From assembly GCA_030603385.1 (NCBI GenBank), contig JAUVXW010000002.1, positions 124,001 to 188,000 of the forward strand: a stretch of 64,000 nucleotides of DNA. The letters are read 5' to 3'. A model generated the notes under the pieces. That model worked only from the letters and a program-made list of their open reading frames with translations, made no database searches and had not been told where the DNA came from. This DNA comes from Promethearchaeota archaeon. GTDB lineage: Archaea; Asgardarchaeota; Lokiarchaeia; Sigyniarchaeales; SOKP01. Both the position numbers and the translations under genes were made by a program. Shown piece by piece: positions 44,626 to 52,575 of the stretch (position 1 is the stretch's first letter; every line of letters starts with the position of its first letter).

Positions 44626-44964
44626 TTAAGGAGACAAGACATCACGAATATCTGCATCTTGTAGGTCCTTTAATTTTTTTCTATTAATATTCAAAACAAT
44701 TGTAGTTATGTCGTTAATTAGATCGATAACTTCATTATTTTTAATTTTATAATAATTAACATTGTCCCTCTTCTCAAAAGCTATAAGGTTATTCTCAGCA
44801 AGCATATTCAAGTGTTTAGAAATGGTTGATTGTGATCGGCCTAATTCTTCCTGAAGTTCTGAAGAACTTAATTTATTCTTTTCCAAAAGATAAAGAATTT
44901 CTATTCTAACAGGGTCTGCCAATACCTTCAAGAACTCAACTGTAAGTTTTCTTAATTCACTCAT
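44626..44964 (-). CDS. ArsR-family HTH regulator
   Basis: The 112-residue winged-helix protein has the ArsR pattern: FLKVLADPVRIEILYLLEKN, then SSELQEELGRSQSTISKHLNMLAENNLI and the wing KRDNVNYYKI. No Cys metal site is visible, so it is not an obvious metal sensor. It is first of a four-gene unit with the small GTPase (33-bp gap), histidine kinase and response regulator. GGAG five bases before ATG 44964 and the TATA box at 44997-45004 set its start. It probably regulates its own operon and the divergent Lrp gene. Confidence 0.9.
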   Translation of the reverse strand: MSELRKLTVEFLKVLADPVRIEILYLLEKNKLSSSELQEELGRSQSTISKHLNMLAENNLIAFEKRDNVNYYKIKNNEVIDLINDITTIVLNINRKKLKDLQDADIRDVLSP

Positions 44965-44996
44965 GAAACTCCAGAATTGTGTTTTGTAAGAATGTG

Positions 44997-45010
44997 TTTT
45001 TATACCTTTT
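44997..45010 (-). promoter_or_regulatory. BRE/TATA box of the ArsR-GTPase-kinase operon
   Basis: On the minus strand AAAAAGGTATAAAAACAC is a near-ideal archaeal BRE plus TATA box. Its centre is about 37 bp before ATG 44964, so transcription should start near 44975, leaving a leader of about ten bases that contains GGAG. Confidence 0.6.
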
Positions 45011-45068
45011 TAAAGCTTATTTTAATGGAATATTAATGTTTTCTTAATAATACGAAAATCACAAAGAT

Positions 45069-45116
45069 TTAAATATTATTGTATCGTAATATTATTATAT
45101 CGCAATACCGCGATAT
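45069..45116 (+). promoter_or_regulatory. TATA box and palindromic operator before the Lrp gene
   Basis: TTTAAATA at 45069-45076 is a likely TATA box. Downstream, TATCGTAATA (45083-45092) and TATCGCAATA (45099-45108) repeat with a 16-bp period. TATCGC (45099-45104) forms a perfect 6-bp inverted repeat with GCGATA (45111-45116) across six bases. The palindrome falls at the expected transcription start, so a bound repressor would block initiation. The Lrp product or the divergent ArsR protein are candidates. Confidence 0.5.
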
Positions 45117-45159
45117 GAGAATAATAATCCTACTTAATGCTCAAAAAAGGGTAAAAAAA

Positions 45160-45672
45160 ATGATAAGTGAAAAAATTGGGATTGACCAAATCGATTGTAG
45201 AATAATGGATCTGATTCAGAAAGCTCCAAACCTCACACATACTGAAATTGCAACCCATGTGAATCGTAGTCAACCTACCGTAGGGATGCGAATTAAAAAA
45301 CTTGAGAATTTGGGAGTTTTAAAGTTTCAGGCAGGTATAAATATTAAAGTCGCAGATCTCTGTTTTGCTAGAGTTGAACTTCAAACTAAAAATCCAAAAA
45401 TGGCTATTGAAATTGTTAAGGATTGTCCTTTTATGCTTAACGCGTTCCTTTTGAGCGGAAATTCAAATTTGAGTATTTTAATGGTAGGTTTAAGTTTTAA
45501 AGATATTGATCATATCGTGAACCGTCATTTTCGAAACGACCCTCATGTTATCAGTGTCCATATTGATATAATTGCTGATGTTGTGAATGACTTTGTTTTA
45601 CCAATAGATCTAAATCTCGAATACGGACAACTTAAAATAAAAAGTTGTTGTTGTGGAAAATGTAATTGTTAA
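45160..45672 (+). CDS. Lrp/AsnC-family regulator with Cys-rich tail, copy 1
   Basis: From ATG 45160 the 170-residue protein has an N-terminal HTH (THTEIATHVNRSQPTVGMRIKKLENLG) and a C-terminal RAM-like ligand domain (LCFARVELQTKN, FMLNAFLLSGNSNLSILMVG). The frame is open to TTG 45079, but alignment with the copy at 46888 fixes the start at 45160. It ends in SCCCGKCNC. A CGxxC tail also occurs in the two other Lrp copies here, suggesting metal or thiol sensing. A palindromic operator spans its probable transcription start, implying autoregulation. Confidence 0.88.
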   Translation: MISEKIGIDQIDCRIMDLIQKAPNLTHTEIATHVNRSQPTVGMRIKKLENLGVLKFQAGINIKVADLCFARVELQTKNPKMAIEIVKDCPFMLNAFLLSGNSNLSILMVGLSFKDIDHIVNRHFRNDPHVISVHIDIIADVVNDFVLPIDLNLEYGQLKIKSCCCGKCNC

Positions 45673-45719
45673 GTTTCTAATCCATTTATTTAAAATCTAA
45701 TTTCTTCAATTTCAATATT

Positions 45720-45962
45720 TTAATCTATAGTTATAGCCCTTAATTTACAGGCAGTAGTATCGATATGGCATTTTACACAGCGATCTTCATTATCTTCTAC
45801 TACTATACATTTAGGTGTAGATTCTTTATTAATAACCTCATAAATACCTCTAAAGCAGGCTTCTTCGCATGAAAATTCTTTACATATGCTACATTTACTT
45901 ACATCTATGTGATGAAATTTATAGCTCTCGATGCTACTCTGATTTTTTGCTTCACTCATCAT
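45720..45962 (-). CDS. Small ferredoxin-like Cys-rich protein
   Basis: The 80-residue protein has CSICKEFSCEEAC near residues 24-36 and CVKCHIDTTAC near 62-72, a spacing resembling a two-cluster ferredoxin with irregular motifs (second cluster lacks the usual C-P ending). GGGTGA precedes ATG ATG at 45962, giving the start; a longer open frame to 46097 would overlap the divergent SfsA gene and is rejected. It resembles short ferredoxin-type proteins in which a Cys-rich domain accepts electrons. It is convergent with Lrp copy 1. Function is inferred from cysteines only. Confidence 0.75.
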   Translation of the reverse strand: MMSEAKNQSSIESYKFHHIDVSKCSICKEFSCEEACFRGIYEVINKESTPKCIVVEDNEDRCVKCHIDTTACKLRAITID

Positions 45963-46076
45963 AATCACCCAAATATAAAATATCAAAAAAATGTTTAGTT
46001 TATACTCTATAACAAAACCTTTTAATTTATACAGATAAATTAACCTACTAAAGAAACTTGAGAAATTAGTTACTTT

Positions 46077-46745
46077 ATGGCTCCTGAAAAACTCCAAATT
46101 TTTAAAATACCTGACTTGATGAAGGGTATATTTTTATCAAGGCCCAATAGATTTATAGGAGAAATTGAGTATGGAGGGCAACTTGAAACTGCTCATATTC
46201 ACGATCCCGGTAGATTAAAGGAATTACTCGTAAAAGGTGCTGAGGTTTTATTTACATATTCTAGAGGCAAATTAAAGTACTACATTAAAGCCGTTCGTAC
46301 TGATGATGAGTGGATTCTTATAGACACGGCTCTACACTCTAAAATTGCTATGAAAGTTTTTGAGTTTCTGCCAGAATTCTCTGATGTAAAGGAAATTAAA
46401 AAGGAGGTAAAAATTGGAAATAATAGAATTGATTTTGTTCTTGACAATGTTCCGTTAGAAGTAAAAGGCGCGTCATTGGTTAGAGATGGTATTGCACTTT
46501 TTCCTGACGCTCCTACAGAACGGGGCGCAAGACATGTAAAAGAAATTATTGAGCATAATGGAATTATACTATTTTTAGTTGTTCGCAAGGCTAAAAGTTT
46601 TGCTCCAAATTGGGAGATGGATCCTAAATTTTCTAATAATCTAAGTGAAGCAAGAAAAAAGGGGATTCGAATTATTCCGGTTCAAATTAGTTTTGATGGA
46701 AAAACAATCTATTTTCATGGAATAATTCCACTATCGGATTTTTAA
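46077..46745 (+). CDS. sfsA: SfsA-family DNA/RNA nuclease-like protein
   Basis: The 222-residue protein has the SfsA layout: an OB-like N-terminal half with RPNRFIGEIEYGG and HIHDPGRLKELL near 38. The PD-(D/E)XK-like core has RIDFVLDNVPLEVKGASL near 121-138, then LFPDAPTERGARHVKEI near 141-157. These include the acidic and Lys residues expected for metal-dependent nucleic-acid cleavage. The name comes from a sugar-fermentation phenotype in bacteria. Start ATG 46077 is 114 bases from the divergent ferredoxin-like gene. Confidence 0.95.
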   Translation: MAPEKLQIFKIPDLMKGIFLSRPNRFIGEIEYGGQLETAHIHDPGRLKELLVKGAEVLFTYSRGKLKYYIKAVRTDDEWILIDTALHSKIAMKVFEFLPEFSDVKEIKKEVKIGNNRIDFVLDNVPLEVKGASLVRDGIALFPDAPTERGARHVKEIIEHNGIILFLVVRKAKSFAPNWEMDPKFSNNLSEARKKGIRIIPVQISFDGKTIYFHGIIPLSDF

Positions 46746-46887
46746 TTAAGGTACTATAAAAAAAGTTCATTTTTTGATGTTTAAAACTGAAATTAATGAA
46801 GACTAATTTTCTATAAATTCTTTCTAATATTTTATAAATTGTAAAAATTGTTACATAATTAGTAAATTAAATTTTAAGAGAGATATT

Positions 46888-47436
46888 ATGATATCAGATA
46901 AATTAAAACTTGACGATATTGATAAGCAGATAATTTCGCTTGTTCAGGAAAATCCGTCTCTAACGCATACGGAGATTGCTACAAAGATAGATAGATCGCA
47001 ACCAACAGTTGGTATGCGAATAAAAAAACTGGAAAAAAATGGAATTTTACAATTTCAGCCAGGTATTAATTTTAAGAAAGTAGATTTGCATTTAGCAATT
47101 GTTGAATTAAAGACTAAAAATCCTGAACTTATAATGGATATAGCAAAGTTCTGCCCATTCATGCTCAACGCCTTCAGACTTAGCGGAGAACATAATCTGT
47201 GCATCCTTCTTGCCAGTTCTAAGCTTCAAAAGCTTGATAACATCATAAATTATCATTTTCGAAATAATCCTGATATTTTAAATGTCTCAATGGAAATTGT
47301 AATTGATATTGCTAAGGATTTTATTTTACCTATTGACTTTGATTCAGAAAATCATGATCCTACTCTCGAGGATGGTTGTGGTGATAAATGTAAGTACAAG
47401 ATTGCCCAAGCTAAGGGATTAGTTCCAAAACGATAA
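46888..47436 (+). CDS. Lrp/AsnC-family regulator with Cys-bearing tail, copy 2
   Basis: The 182-residue protein is about half identical to copy 1: HTH THTEIATKIDRSQPTVGMRIKKLEKNG, then FMLNAFRLSGEHNLCILLASS in the ligand domain. The tail reads DGCGDKCKYKIAQ, keeping the CGxxC element. It starts at ATG 46888 after AGAGAGAT. Lrp proteins bind DNA as dimers or octamers and respond to amino acids or other small effectors. Here the shared cysteine tail is the unusual part. It sits upstream of the crotonase gene on the same strand (142-bp gap). Confidence 0.9.
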   Translation: MISDKLKLDDIDKQIISLVQENPSLTHTEIATKIDRSQPTVGMRIKKLEKNGILQFQPGINFKKVDLHLAIVELKTKNPELIMDIAKFCPFMLNAFRLSGEHNLCILLASSKLQKLDNIINYHFRNNPDILNVSMEIVIDIAKDFILPIDFDSENHDPTLEDGCGDKCKYKIAQAKGLVPKR

Positions 47437-47578
47437 TTCGATTTTCTTTTTCATTAAATAAATCTCTCTATAAACTTTATCTCTATAAATTTTTTCAAAA
47501 GTTAAAGAAGACTTAATAACATATCAAGATTAATTATTAAAAAATAAAAATAAAACATTAAAATTGAAGATGTGAGAA

Positions 47579-48424
47579 ATGGAAGAATATGAAACAATAA
47601 AAGTTCAAGAACGGGAAGATGGTATTTCCATTATAACTTTTAACCGCCCAAATAGGTTAAATGCAATGAATTTCCAGTTTGTAGAAGATTTGCAAGATTA
47701 TCTCAAGAAGTTAGAAAATAATCTAAGTATTCAGGTCGTAATTCTAACTGGTGAAGGTCGTGCGTTCTGCTCCGGGCTGGATTTAAAAGAGGGTCAAGCA
47801 ATCTTTAAAAAAAAAGTACCTGAAAATCTTCAAAAATTCGAATACCTTCGACTAAAAGACAAAATTAAAAGAACCACAATAGTACAAAAGTTAATTTCTC
47901 AGTTAATGGTACAACTTAGGAGAATTCCTCAACCCGTTATAGCAGCAATAAAAGGATCGGCATACGGTGGCGGTTTAGCTTTCGCTTTAGCATCCGATAT
48001 CAGAATTGCAGGAGAAAGTGCTGAGTTCTGTAATGCTTTTATTAATATTGGTCTTTCTGGGGCTGATTGCGGAAGCTCTTATTGGCTACCCCGATTGATA
48101 GGGTTTTCAAGAGCAGCAGAAATTATGTATACTGGGAGAGTTATTGATGCTCAAGAAGCTGATAAAATCGGACTTGTATCTAAAGTCGTACCTGACGATA
48201 AAATCCTCAATGAAGCGCTGAATATCGCAAAAAAGATATTAACAAAAAGCCCGATAGGTGTAAGGTTTACAAAGGATGCTCTTAATATGAATGTCGACGC
48301 ACCCTCACTCGAGGCTGCTACAAAATTGGAAAACAGAACTCAAGTCATTTGTATTAATGCAGAAGATGTTCTTGAAGGTGTTTTTGCTACTCTCGAGAAA
48401 AGAACTGCTAACTACGATAAATAA
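47579..48424 (+). CDS. Enoyl-CoA hydratase/isomerase (crotonase) family protein
   Basis: The 281-residue protein has the crotonase oxyanion-hole motifs (CSGLDLKEG near 63; GSAYGGGLAFALASDIRIAG near 123). In classical hydratase two glutamates lie in GGGCELA and PEI. Here those positions read GGGLAFA and AFINIGL, so both appear lost; an Asp is present in GLSGADCGSSYWLPRL near 163. Some enoyl-CoA hydratase-like proteins have this arrangement, but hydratase activity is not assured. Dehalogenation, isomerisation or thioester hydrolysis are alternatives. It could partner the acyl-CoA dehydrogenase at 26611. GTGAG precedes ATG 47579 closely. Confidence 0.88.
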   Translation: MEEYETIKVQEREDGISIITFNRPNRLNAMNFQFVEDLQDYLKKLENNLSIQVVILTGEGRAFCSGLDLKEGQAIFKKKVPENLQKFEYLRLKDKIKRTTIVQKLISQLMVQLRRIPQPVIAAIKGSAYGGGLAFALASDIRIAGESAEFCNAFINIGLSGADCGSSYWLPRLIGFSRAAEIMYTGRVIDAQEADKIGLVSKVVPDDKILNEALNIAKKILTKSPIGVRFTKDALNMNVDAPSLEAATKLENRTQVICINAEDVLEGVFATLEKRTANYDK

Positions 48425-48514
48425 TAATTCGATTACTCTTTTAGATATAACAACATTTGGGTAAATCAATTAACCGGTGTTTTTGAGTTAGAAGAATTTT
48501 GTGAACTTTGATAC

Positions 48515-48580
48515 CATGGTTTATAAAGGGACAATTCTCAATTTTCTTAACAATTTTATCAACATTTTTAGTAGAGATTC
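48515..48580 (-). pseudogene. Decayed fragment of an Lrp/AsnC regulator
   Basis: The minus frame reads STKNVDKIVKKIENCPFINH. This closely matches STKDVDKIVRKIENCPFINH in the intact Lrp gene at 48715-49281 (DNA 48990-49050 region). It is preceded by a TGA and followed by unrelated sequence to a stop at 48441. Only a 20-residue slice of the ligand domain survives, about 130 bp downstream of the parent gene. The surrounding 290-bp gap otherwise shows nothing coding. Confidence 0.8.
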
Positions 48581-48714
48581 AAAATCATGTTGAGAGTCAA
48601 TATTTTTAAGTCAAAAGAATTTGAAAAATTTTTTAAAAGCTTCTCTACCTATACGGAAATCTAAATTTCGATTATGTCGTATTGATTTTTTAAAAGAAAA
48701 AGTAAATTTAATAT

Positions 48715-49281
48715 TTAGTCTTCATCTTCTTGGCTGAATTTGAACTTTGGTAAGTCCTTTGCCATAGTACAGTTAGGTCCGCAGTACCTTCCATCAAAAT
48801 TCTCAATCTGAAAATCTATCGGAACCACGAAATCATGGATGCTTTCTATTAAGATATTTGTTTTTACATTTATTACATTCTCATCACGTCTAAAGCATAG
48901 ATCAATGAGTTTCTCAATGGTTTGAAGGTCTGATGCCGCGATAAAGCAGAGAACGTTAAACTCCCCACTAATTTTGAAAGCGTGATTAATAAATGGACAG
49001 TTCTCAATCTTTCGGACGATTTTATCAACATCTTTAGTAGAGAGATATACGATAGCAACCTTAATATCAACTTTCTTTACGTTGAAACCAACTTGTTTTG
49101 TAAGAAGATTCTTTCTTTCTAGCTTGATGATTCGGGCACCTACAGCAGGTTGAGATTTCTCAATTTCTGCTGCAATGGCACTGTGGGTAATATCAGGGTC
49201 CTTCTCCATCATTTCGATAATCTTCTTATCTGCAGAGTCAATGCCCAGTAACTCGTCAAACGATTTTTTCTTCATATCCAT
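48715..49281 (-). CDS. Lrp/AsnC-family regulator with Cys-bearing tail, copy 3
   Basis: The 188-residue protein has HTH THSAIAAEIEKSQPAVGARIIKLERKN and a ligand domain with ENCPFINHAFKISGEFNVLCF. Like copies 1 and 2 it ends with DFxVPID-type sequence and then YCGPNCTMAKD, again CGxxC. It is more divergent than the other two. ATG 49281 is preferred (a second Met follows at residue 3). A degenerate fragment of a fourth copy lies downstream at 48515-48580. Target genes are unknown. Confidence 0.9.
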   Translation of the reverse strand: MDMKKKSFDELLGIDSADKKIIEMMEKDPDITHSAIAAEIEKSQPAVGARIIKLERKNLLTKQVGFNVKKVDIKVAIVYLSTKDVDKIVRKIENCPFINHAFKISGEFNVLCFIAASDLQTIEKLIDLCFRRDENVINVKTNILIESIHDFVVPIDFQIENFDGRYCGPNCTMAKDLPKFKFSQEDED

Positions 49282-49448
49282 TTCTAATCATAATATTTAA
49301 AGAATTTAAACTTACTTTTAATAAACGAAAACACACAAATAAAAACTATTATTAATGATAAACTTAATTAATTAAACCTTTTTAATTTATAATTTTTTGT
49401 TAAATTTGTTTAATTGATATTTAACTATTTCAGGAATTGAGTGTTATG

Positions 49449-50411
49449 TTATAATACATTTGTAAAGATATTGATTAAAAGAATAATAATTGTAAAGCCT
49501 ATTAGCCCAATTATAAATTTTATTGGATCTCCTTTTTCTTTCTCAGGAATAACTTCGCGTACAATTACATATAGAATTACTCCAGATATGATAGAATAAA
49601 AGATAAACAATAACTCTAAATTTTCAGGCAAAATAACATTAATTACGATTCCAACAGCTATTCCTGTTAGAGCGGAAGTTCCTAATATATATTTCATAAT
49701 GGAGCCTTCTTCAAATTTTACATCTTCATAGATTTCCAAATCAGTAAAAATAATATGACGTTCAGATCTTTTAGATACAAGTGTTCTAAAGAAGGCATAA
49801 AAAAAGAAGAGAATTCCTGGCACTAATTCAATAATCAATAAACCTACTACTATGATTCCTACGAGAAAATGATAGATATAATCCGTGATAAATCTAAATT
49901 TTCGTAAGTCGTCATTCACATGGTTCTGAATTTTAATCTTGTATTTATTTATTTCAACTTTCATAGCTTCTTCTTGGGCATTTAGTTCTGATAGGGTCCG
50001 AGCGATATCTCTTAAAGCAGCCTCATCTAATTTTTCTTGTTTCAATTCTCTAGTAAGGATATTTTCCATATTATGTTCTACAATTTCCAGGGTTTTTTCT
50101 TTTTGCATGAGTTTACGCATTTTCTTCTGGGTTCCTGATTCAGCTTTCTGCAGAATAAATTTTTCGGTTATGTGTATAAAGACGAAGCCGATTAAAACGA
50201 AGCTATATTCGAATAAATCTAATTCAAAAGGAAATTCTGGCAATCTTTTAGAAATTTCAGGGAGCACGATGAGGAAAAAGTAAACAACTGAAATACCTGC
50301 GATAAAAGAGGCATGTAATTGAATAAGTCTATGTTCAAAGTAATCTGCCATAAAGAAGAAACAACCGAATACCAAAGCGAGAATAACTACTATTACAACG
50401 TGAAGAGTCAT
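49449..50411 (-). CDS. ZIP-like polytopic membrane protein
   Basis: The 320-residue protein has about eight membrane segments with a long charged, coiled-coil-prone cytoplasmic loop near residues 95-170. HASFIAGISVVYFFLIVLPEI near 33 and SGVILYVIVREVIPE near 271 resemble the ZIP-transporter helices that follow the pattern SFxaGx and LPE. The central HNxPEG metal site of ZIP is reduced to YHFLVG near 181. It may therefore be a ZIP relative that transports a divalent metal poorly or not at all. Start ATG 50411. Family assignment is tentative. Confidence 0.55.
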   Translation of the reverse strand: MTLHVVIVVILALVFGCFFFMADYFEHRLIQLHASFIAGISVVYFFLIVLPEISKRLPEFPFELDLFEYSFVLIGFVFIHITEKFILQKAESGTQKKMRKLMQKEKTLEIVEHNMENILTRELKQEKLDEAALRDIARTLSELNAQEEAMKVEINKYKIKIQNHVNDDLRKFRFITDYIYHFLVGIIVVGLLIIELVPGILFFFYAFFRTLVSKRSERHIIFTDLEIYEDVKFEEGSIMKYILGTSALTGIAVGIVINVILPENLELLFIFYSIISGVILYVIVREVIPEKEKGDPIKFIIGLIGFTIIILLINIFTNVL

Positions 50412-50591
50412 TACTATTGTTATTATTTTTGAAGTTTTTAAAGTTTTTAGAAATAAACTATAATATTTAGGCTTGAACTAGAAAGTTATAAATTTTAGGT
50501 TAATTATGATTAATAAATTGAGAAATGTAAACCTCCAAGGTGAAAAGATATTCAATTCTTAATTATTACATCAACAGAAGATAAAGCCTCA

Positions 50592-51452
50592 ATGAACATT
50601 CGTGATAAGCTCTTAAGCTCAAAATCTTATAATTTTGAAGAAACAAATTTTATATGGTATGAGCATCCTATCTTTGAATTGACGGATTTACCTTCTGAAA
50701 ATGAGAAATTATCCAATTTAACAAAACCCGACATATTTCTTGGATTAACTAAAGAACCGCTCATTTTTTTAAATGATTTAAAATTAGATGAAACAAAAAT
50801 CGAACCTGATTTTCTTATTTTTGCAAGTCGGCATACTTCAAAAACAGCCCGTCCAGCATTTTTAGTGCATACAACTGGAAATTGGAGTAAGGATACTGAT
50901 TTTGGAGGTGAACCTCAAGATTTATCATGGGCAAGCGCTTTACTTCATAAGGCAGGATTCATTTCACTAACTGAACAAGAATCTATAACAAATCTCTCTG
51001 ACTTTTCCCTTGATATTGAAGTTACCCATCATGGTCCTACAATATTAGAGAAACCATTGATATTTATGGAATTAGGAAGTAGTAAAAGAGAATGGGTTAT
51101 TAGTGATGCTGGTGAATCAATAGCGACGGCAATTATTACAACGATTTTTAAATTTTTAGATTATAAAAAGAATGATAACCAACAAATAGGTTTGGGTTTC
51201 GGAGGGACACATTATGCTCCAAATTATCATAGGTTAATAAGGAATAAAAATATAGCAATGTCATTTATCTGCCCTAAGTATTATATCCAAGAGTTAAATA
51301 TTGATTTGATACGGAAAATGGTAGAAAATACTTTTGAAAAAGTTGATTATTTTATTATAGATTGGAAAGGTACAAATTCAGAAGATAAAAAACATTTAAT
51401 TCCATTATTGGAAGAGTTCGATATTCCTATTAAAAAGACTAAAGATTTCTGA
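50592..51452 (+). CDS. dtdA: D-aminoacyl-tRNA deacylase, archaeal/plant DTD2 type
   Basis: The 286-residue protein has the DtdA motifs: ASRHTSKTARPAFLVHTTGNW near 77, VTHHGPT near 141-147, FMELGSSKREW near 156 and GFGGTHYAPNY near 203-213. It hydrolyses D-amino acids from mischarged tRNA and is typical of archaea and plants. Start ATG 50592. It lies divergent from the ZIP-like gene, separated by 180 bp. All expected histidines are present. It converges with the hypothetical gene at 51473. Confidence 0.95.
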   Translation: MNIRDKLLSSKSYNFEETNFIWYEHPIFELTDLPSENEKLSNLTKPDIFLGLTKEPLIFLNDLKLDETKIEPDFLIFASRHTSKTARPAFLVHTTGNWSKDTDFGGEPQDLSWASALLHKAGFISLTEQESITNLSDFSLDIEVTHHGPTILEKPLIFMELGSSKREWVISDAGESIATAIITTIFKFLDYKKNDNQQIGLGFGGTHYAPNYHRLIRNKNIAMSFICPKYYIQELNIDLIRKMVENTFEKVDYFIIDWKGTNSEDKKHLIPLLEEFDIPIKKTKDF

Positions 51453-51472
51453 ATTGTTTGTTAACAAGAAAA

Positions 51473-52369
51473 TTACGAAATATCATCATTTTCTTTCTTC
51501 TTCTTAGCTTCTTCTTTCTTCTTCTCATAATATTTTACTAAATTCTTAAAAACGTAATGCATTGGTGCGTATCCTTGGGTCGCGGATTTAGTTAAAACTT
51601 TAAGTAAAAAATCACGATGTTTACAGCTGTCATCTGGTGAAACATTCAATTCTCTAATATTGTAAAAACTACGCCAGAAACCTGTTGGCCAATCAACGAT
51701 TGGAGCTAAGAGATTTTTATATTTAGCTTTACCTTCTTGACTTAACTCTAACTCCTTTTCTATTTCATAGAAATTATTTTTACCTTTCTTCTTAATGTTG
51801 ATAATGCCATCTGATTTTATTTCTTCCATCAATTTAATTAATTCAGCTAATTGTATATCTTTAATGTTAAGTTTCTTTAAATTACTAAGTATCTCTTTGT
51901 CTGTTTGACCTTTTAGTTTTATTAGTGTATAATTTCTTGCCATAATATTGTATTTCATAGGAACTGATTCATGATCAATTTTGTTATATTGTATTAAATC
52001 TCCTAATATTTTTTTTGCTATTCGATATTTTAGCATTAATTGATCATCCTCGGAGAAATCTTCTTTAAATAGTTCGGAATCAAAATATGAGTTGTATAAT
52101 GTTTGCAAAATAGATTTTATAGAATGGAATCCATCGACTATAGCTTGTTCAACATTTTTTAATACTTTAATCCTATATTCAATGTCAGTTAGGAATTTTT
52201 GATTTTTTAAAGGTATTTGGCGGATTGTATGAGGTTCCTCATTCAATGGTTTTAGATAATCATCCCATTTTTTCTTCAATCGATAAGATTGTGTTTTGGC
52301 TATATGTGAGAGTTTATGAATAACCTCCAAAAGCTTTTTTAAAAATTCTTCTTCAGAAACTTCAGTCAT
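51473..52369 (-). CDS. Hypothetical helical protein, possible winged helix
   Basis: The 298-residue protein is rich in Lys, Leu, Glu and Ile. The first half is helical (HKLSHIAKTQSYRLKKKWDDYLKP). Residues about 165-225 could form a winged helix (DIQLAELIKLMEEIKSDG then INIKKKGKNNFYEIEKELELS). The C-terminus is a run of Lys and Glu. Such a protein could bind nucleic acid or a protein partner. I recognise no family. It converges with dtdA (20-bp gap). Start ATG 52369. Confidence 0.6.
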   Translation of the reverse strand: MTEVSEEEFLKKLLEVIHKLSHIAKTQSYRLKKKWDDYLKPLNEEPHTIRQIPLKNQKFLTDIEYRIKVLKNVEQAIVDGFHSIKSILQTLYNSYFDSELFKEDFSEDDQLMLKYRIAKKILGDLIQYNKIDHESVPMKYNIMARNYTLIKLKGQTDKEILSNLKKLNIKDIQLAELIKLMEEIKSDGIINIKKKGKNNFYEIEKELELSQEGKAKYKNLLAPIVDWPTGFWRSFYNIRELNVSPDDSCKHRDFLLKVLTKSATQGYAPMHYVFKNLVKYYEKKKEEAKKKKENDDIS

Positions 52370-52575
52370 CCACTAAGTACCTTAACCTTATTACTTGAAT
52401 TTTTTTTAATTAATTAATATTAGAATCCAAAAATTTTAAACTTTAGATAAAAATTCTGGTTAAAATATGATTGGAAAAATATTTTCTTTTAATTATTATC
52501 AATATAAATACTGTTAAAACAGATCGAACGTATCCCTTTTTATTATTTAGAATAGAAAAAAAAATATTTAAAAAT

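Noticed and set aside
45079..45159. N-terminal extension of Lrp copy 1
   Set aside because: The paralogue aligns from ATG 45160, and the upstream part overlaps the operator and likely transcription start.
45963..46097. Longer form of the ferredoxin-like gene starting at 46097
   Set aside because: It would overlap the divergent SfsA start, and GGGTGA before ATG 45962 gives a better start.
49449..50411. Confident ZIP zinc transporter
   Set aside because: The helix pattern fits but the central HNxPEG metal site is not present, so it is only called ZIP-like.
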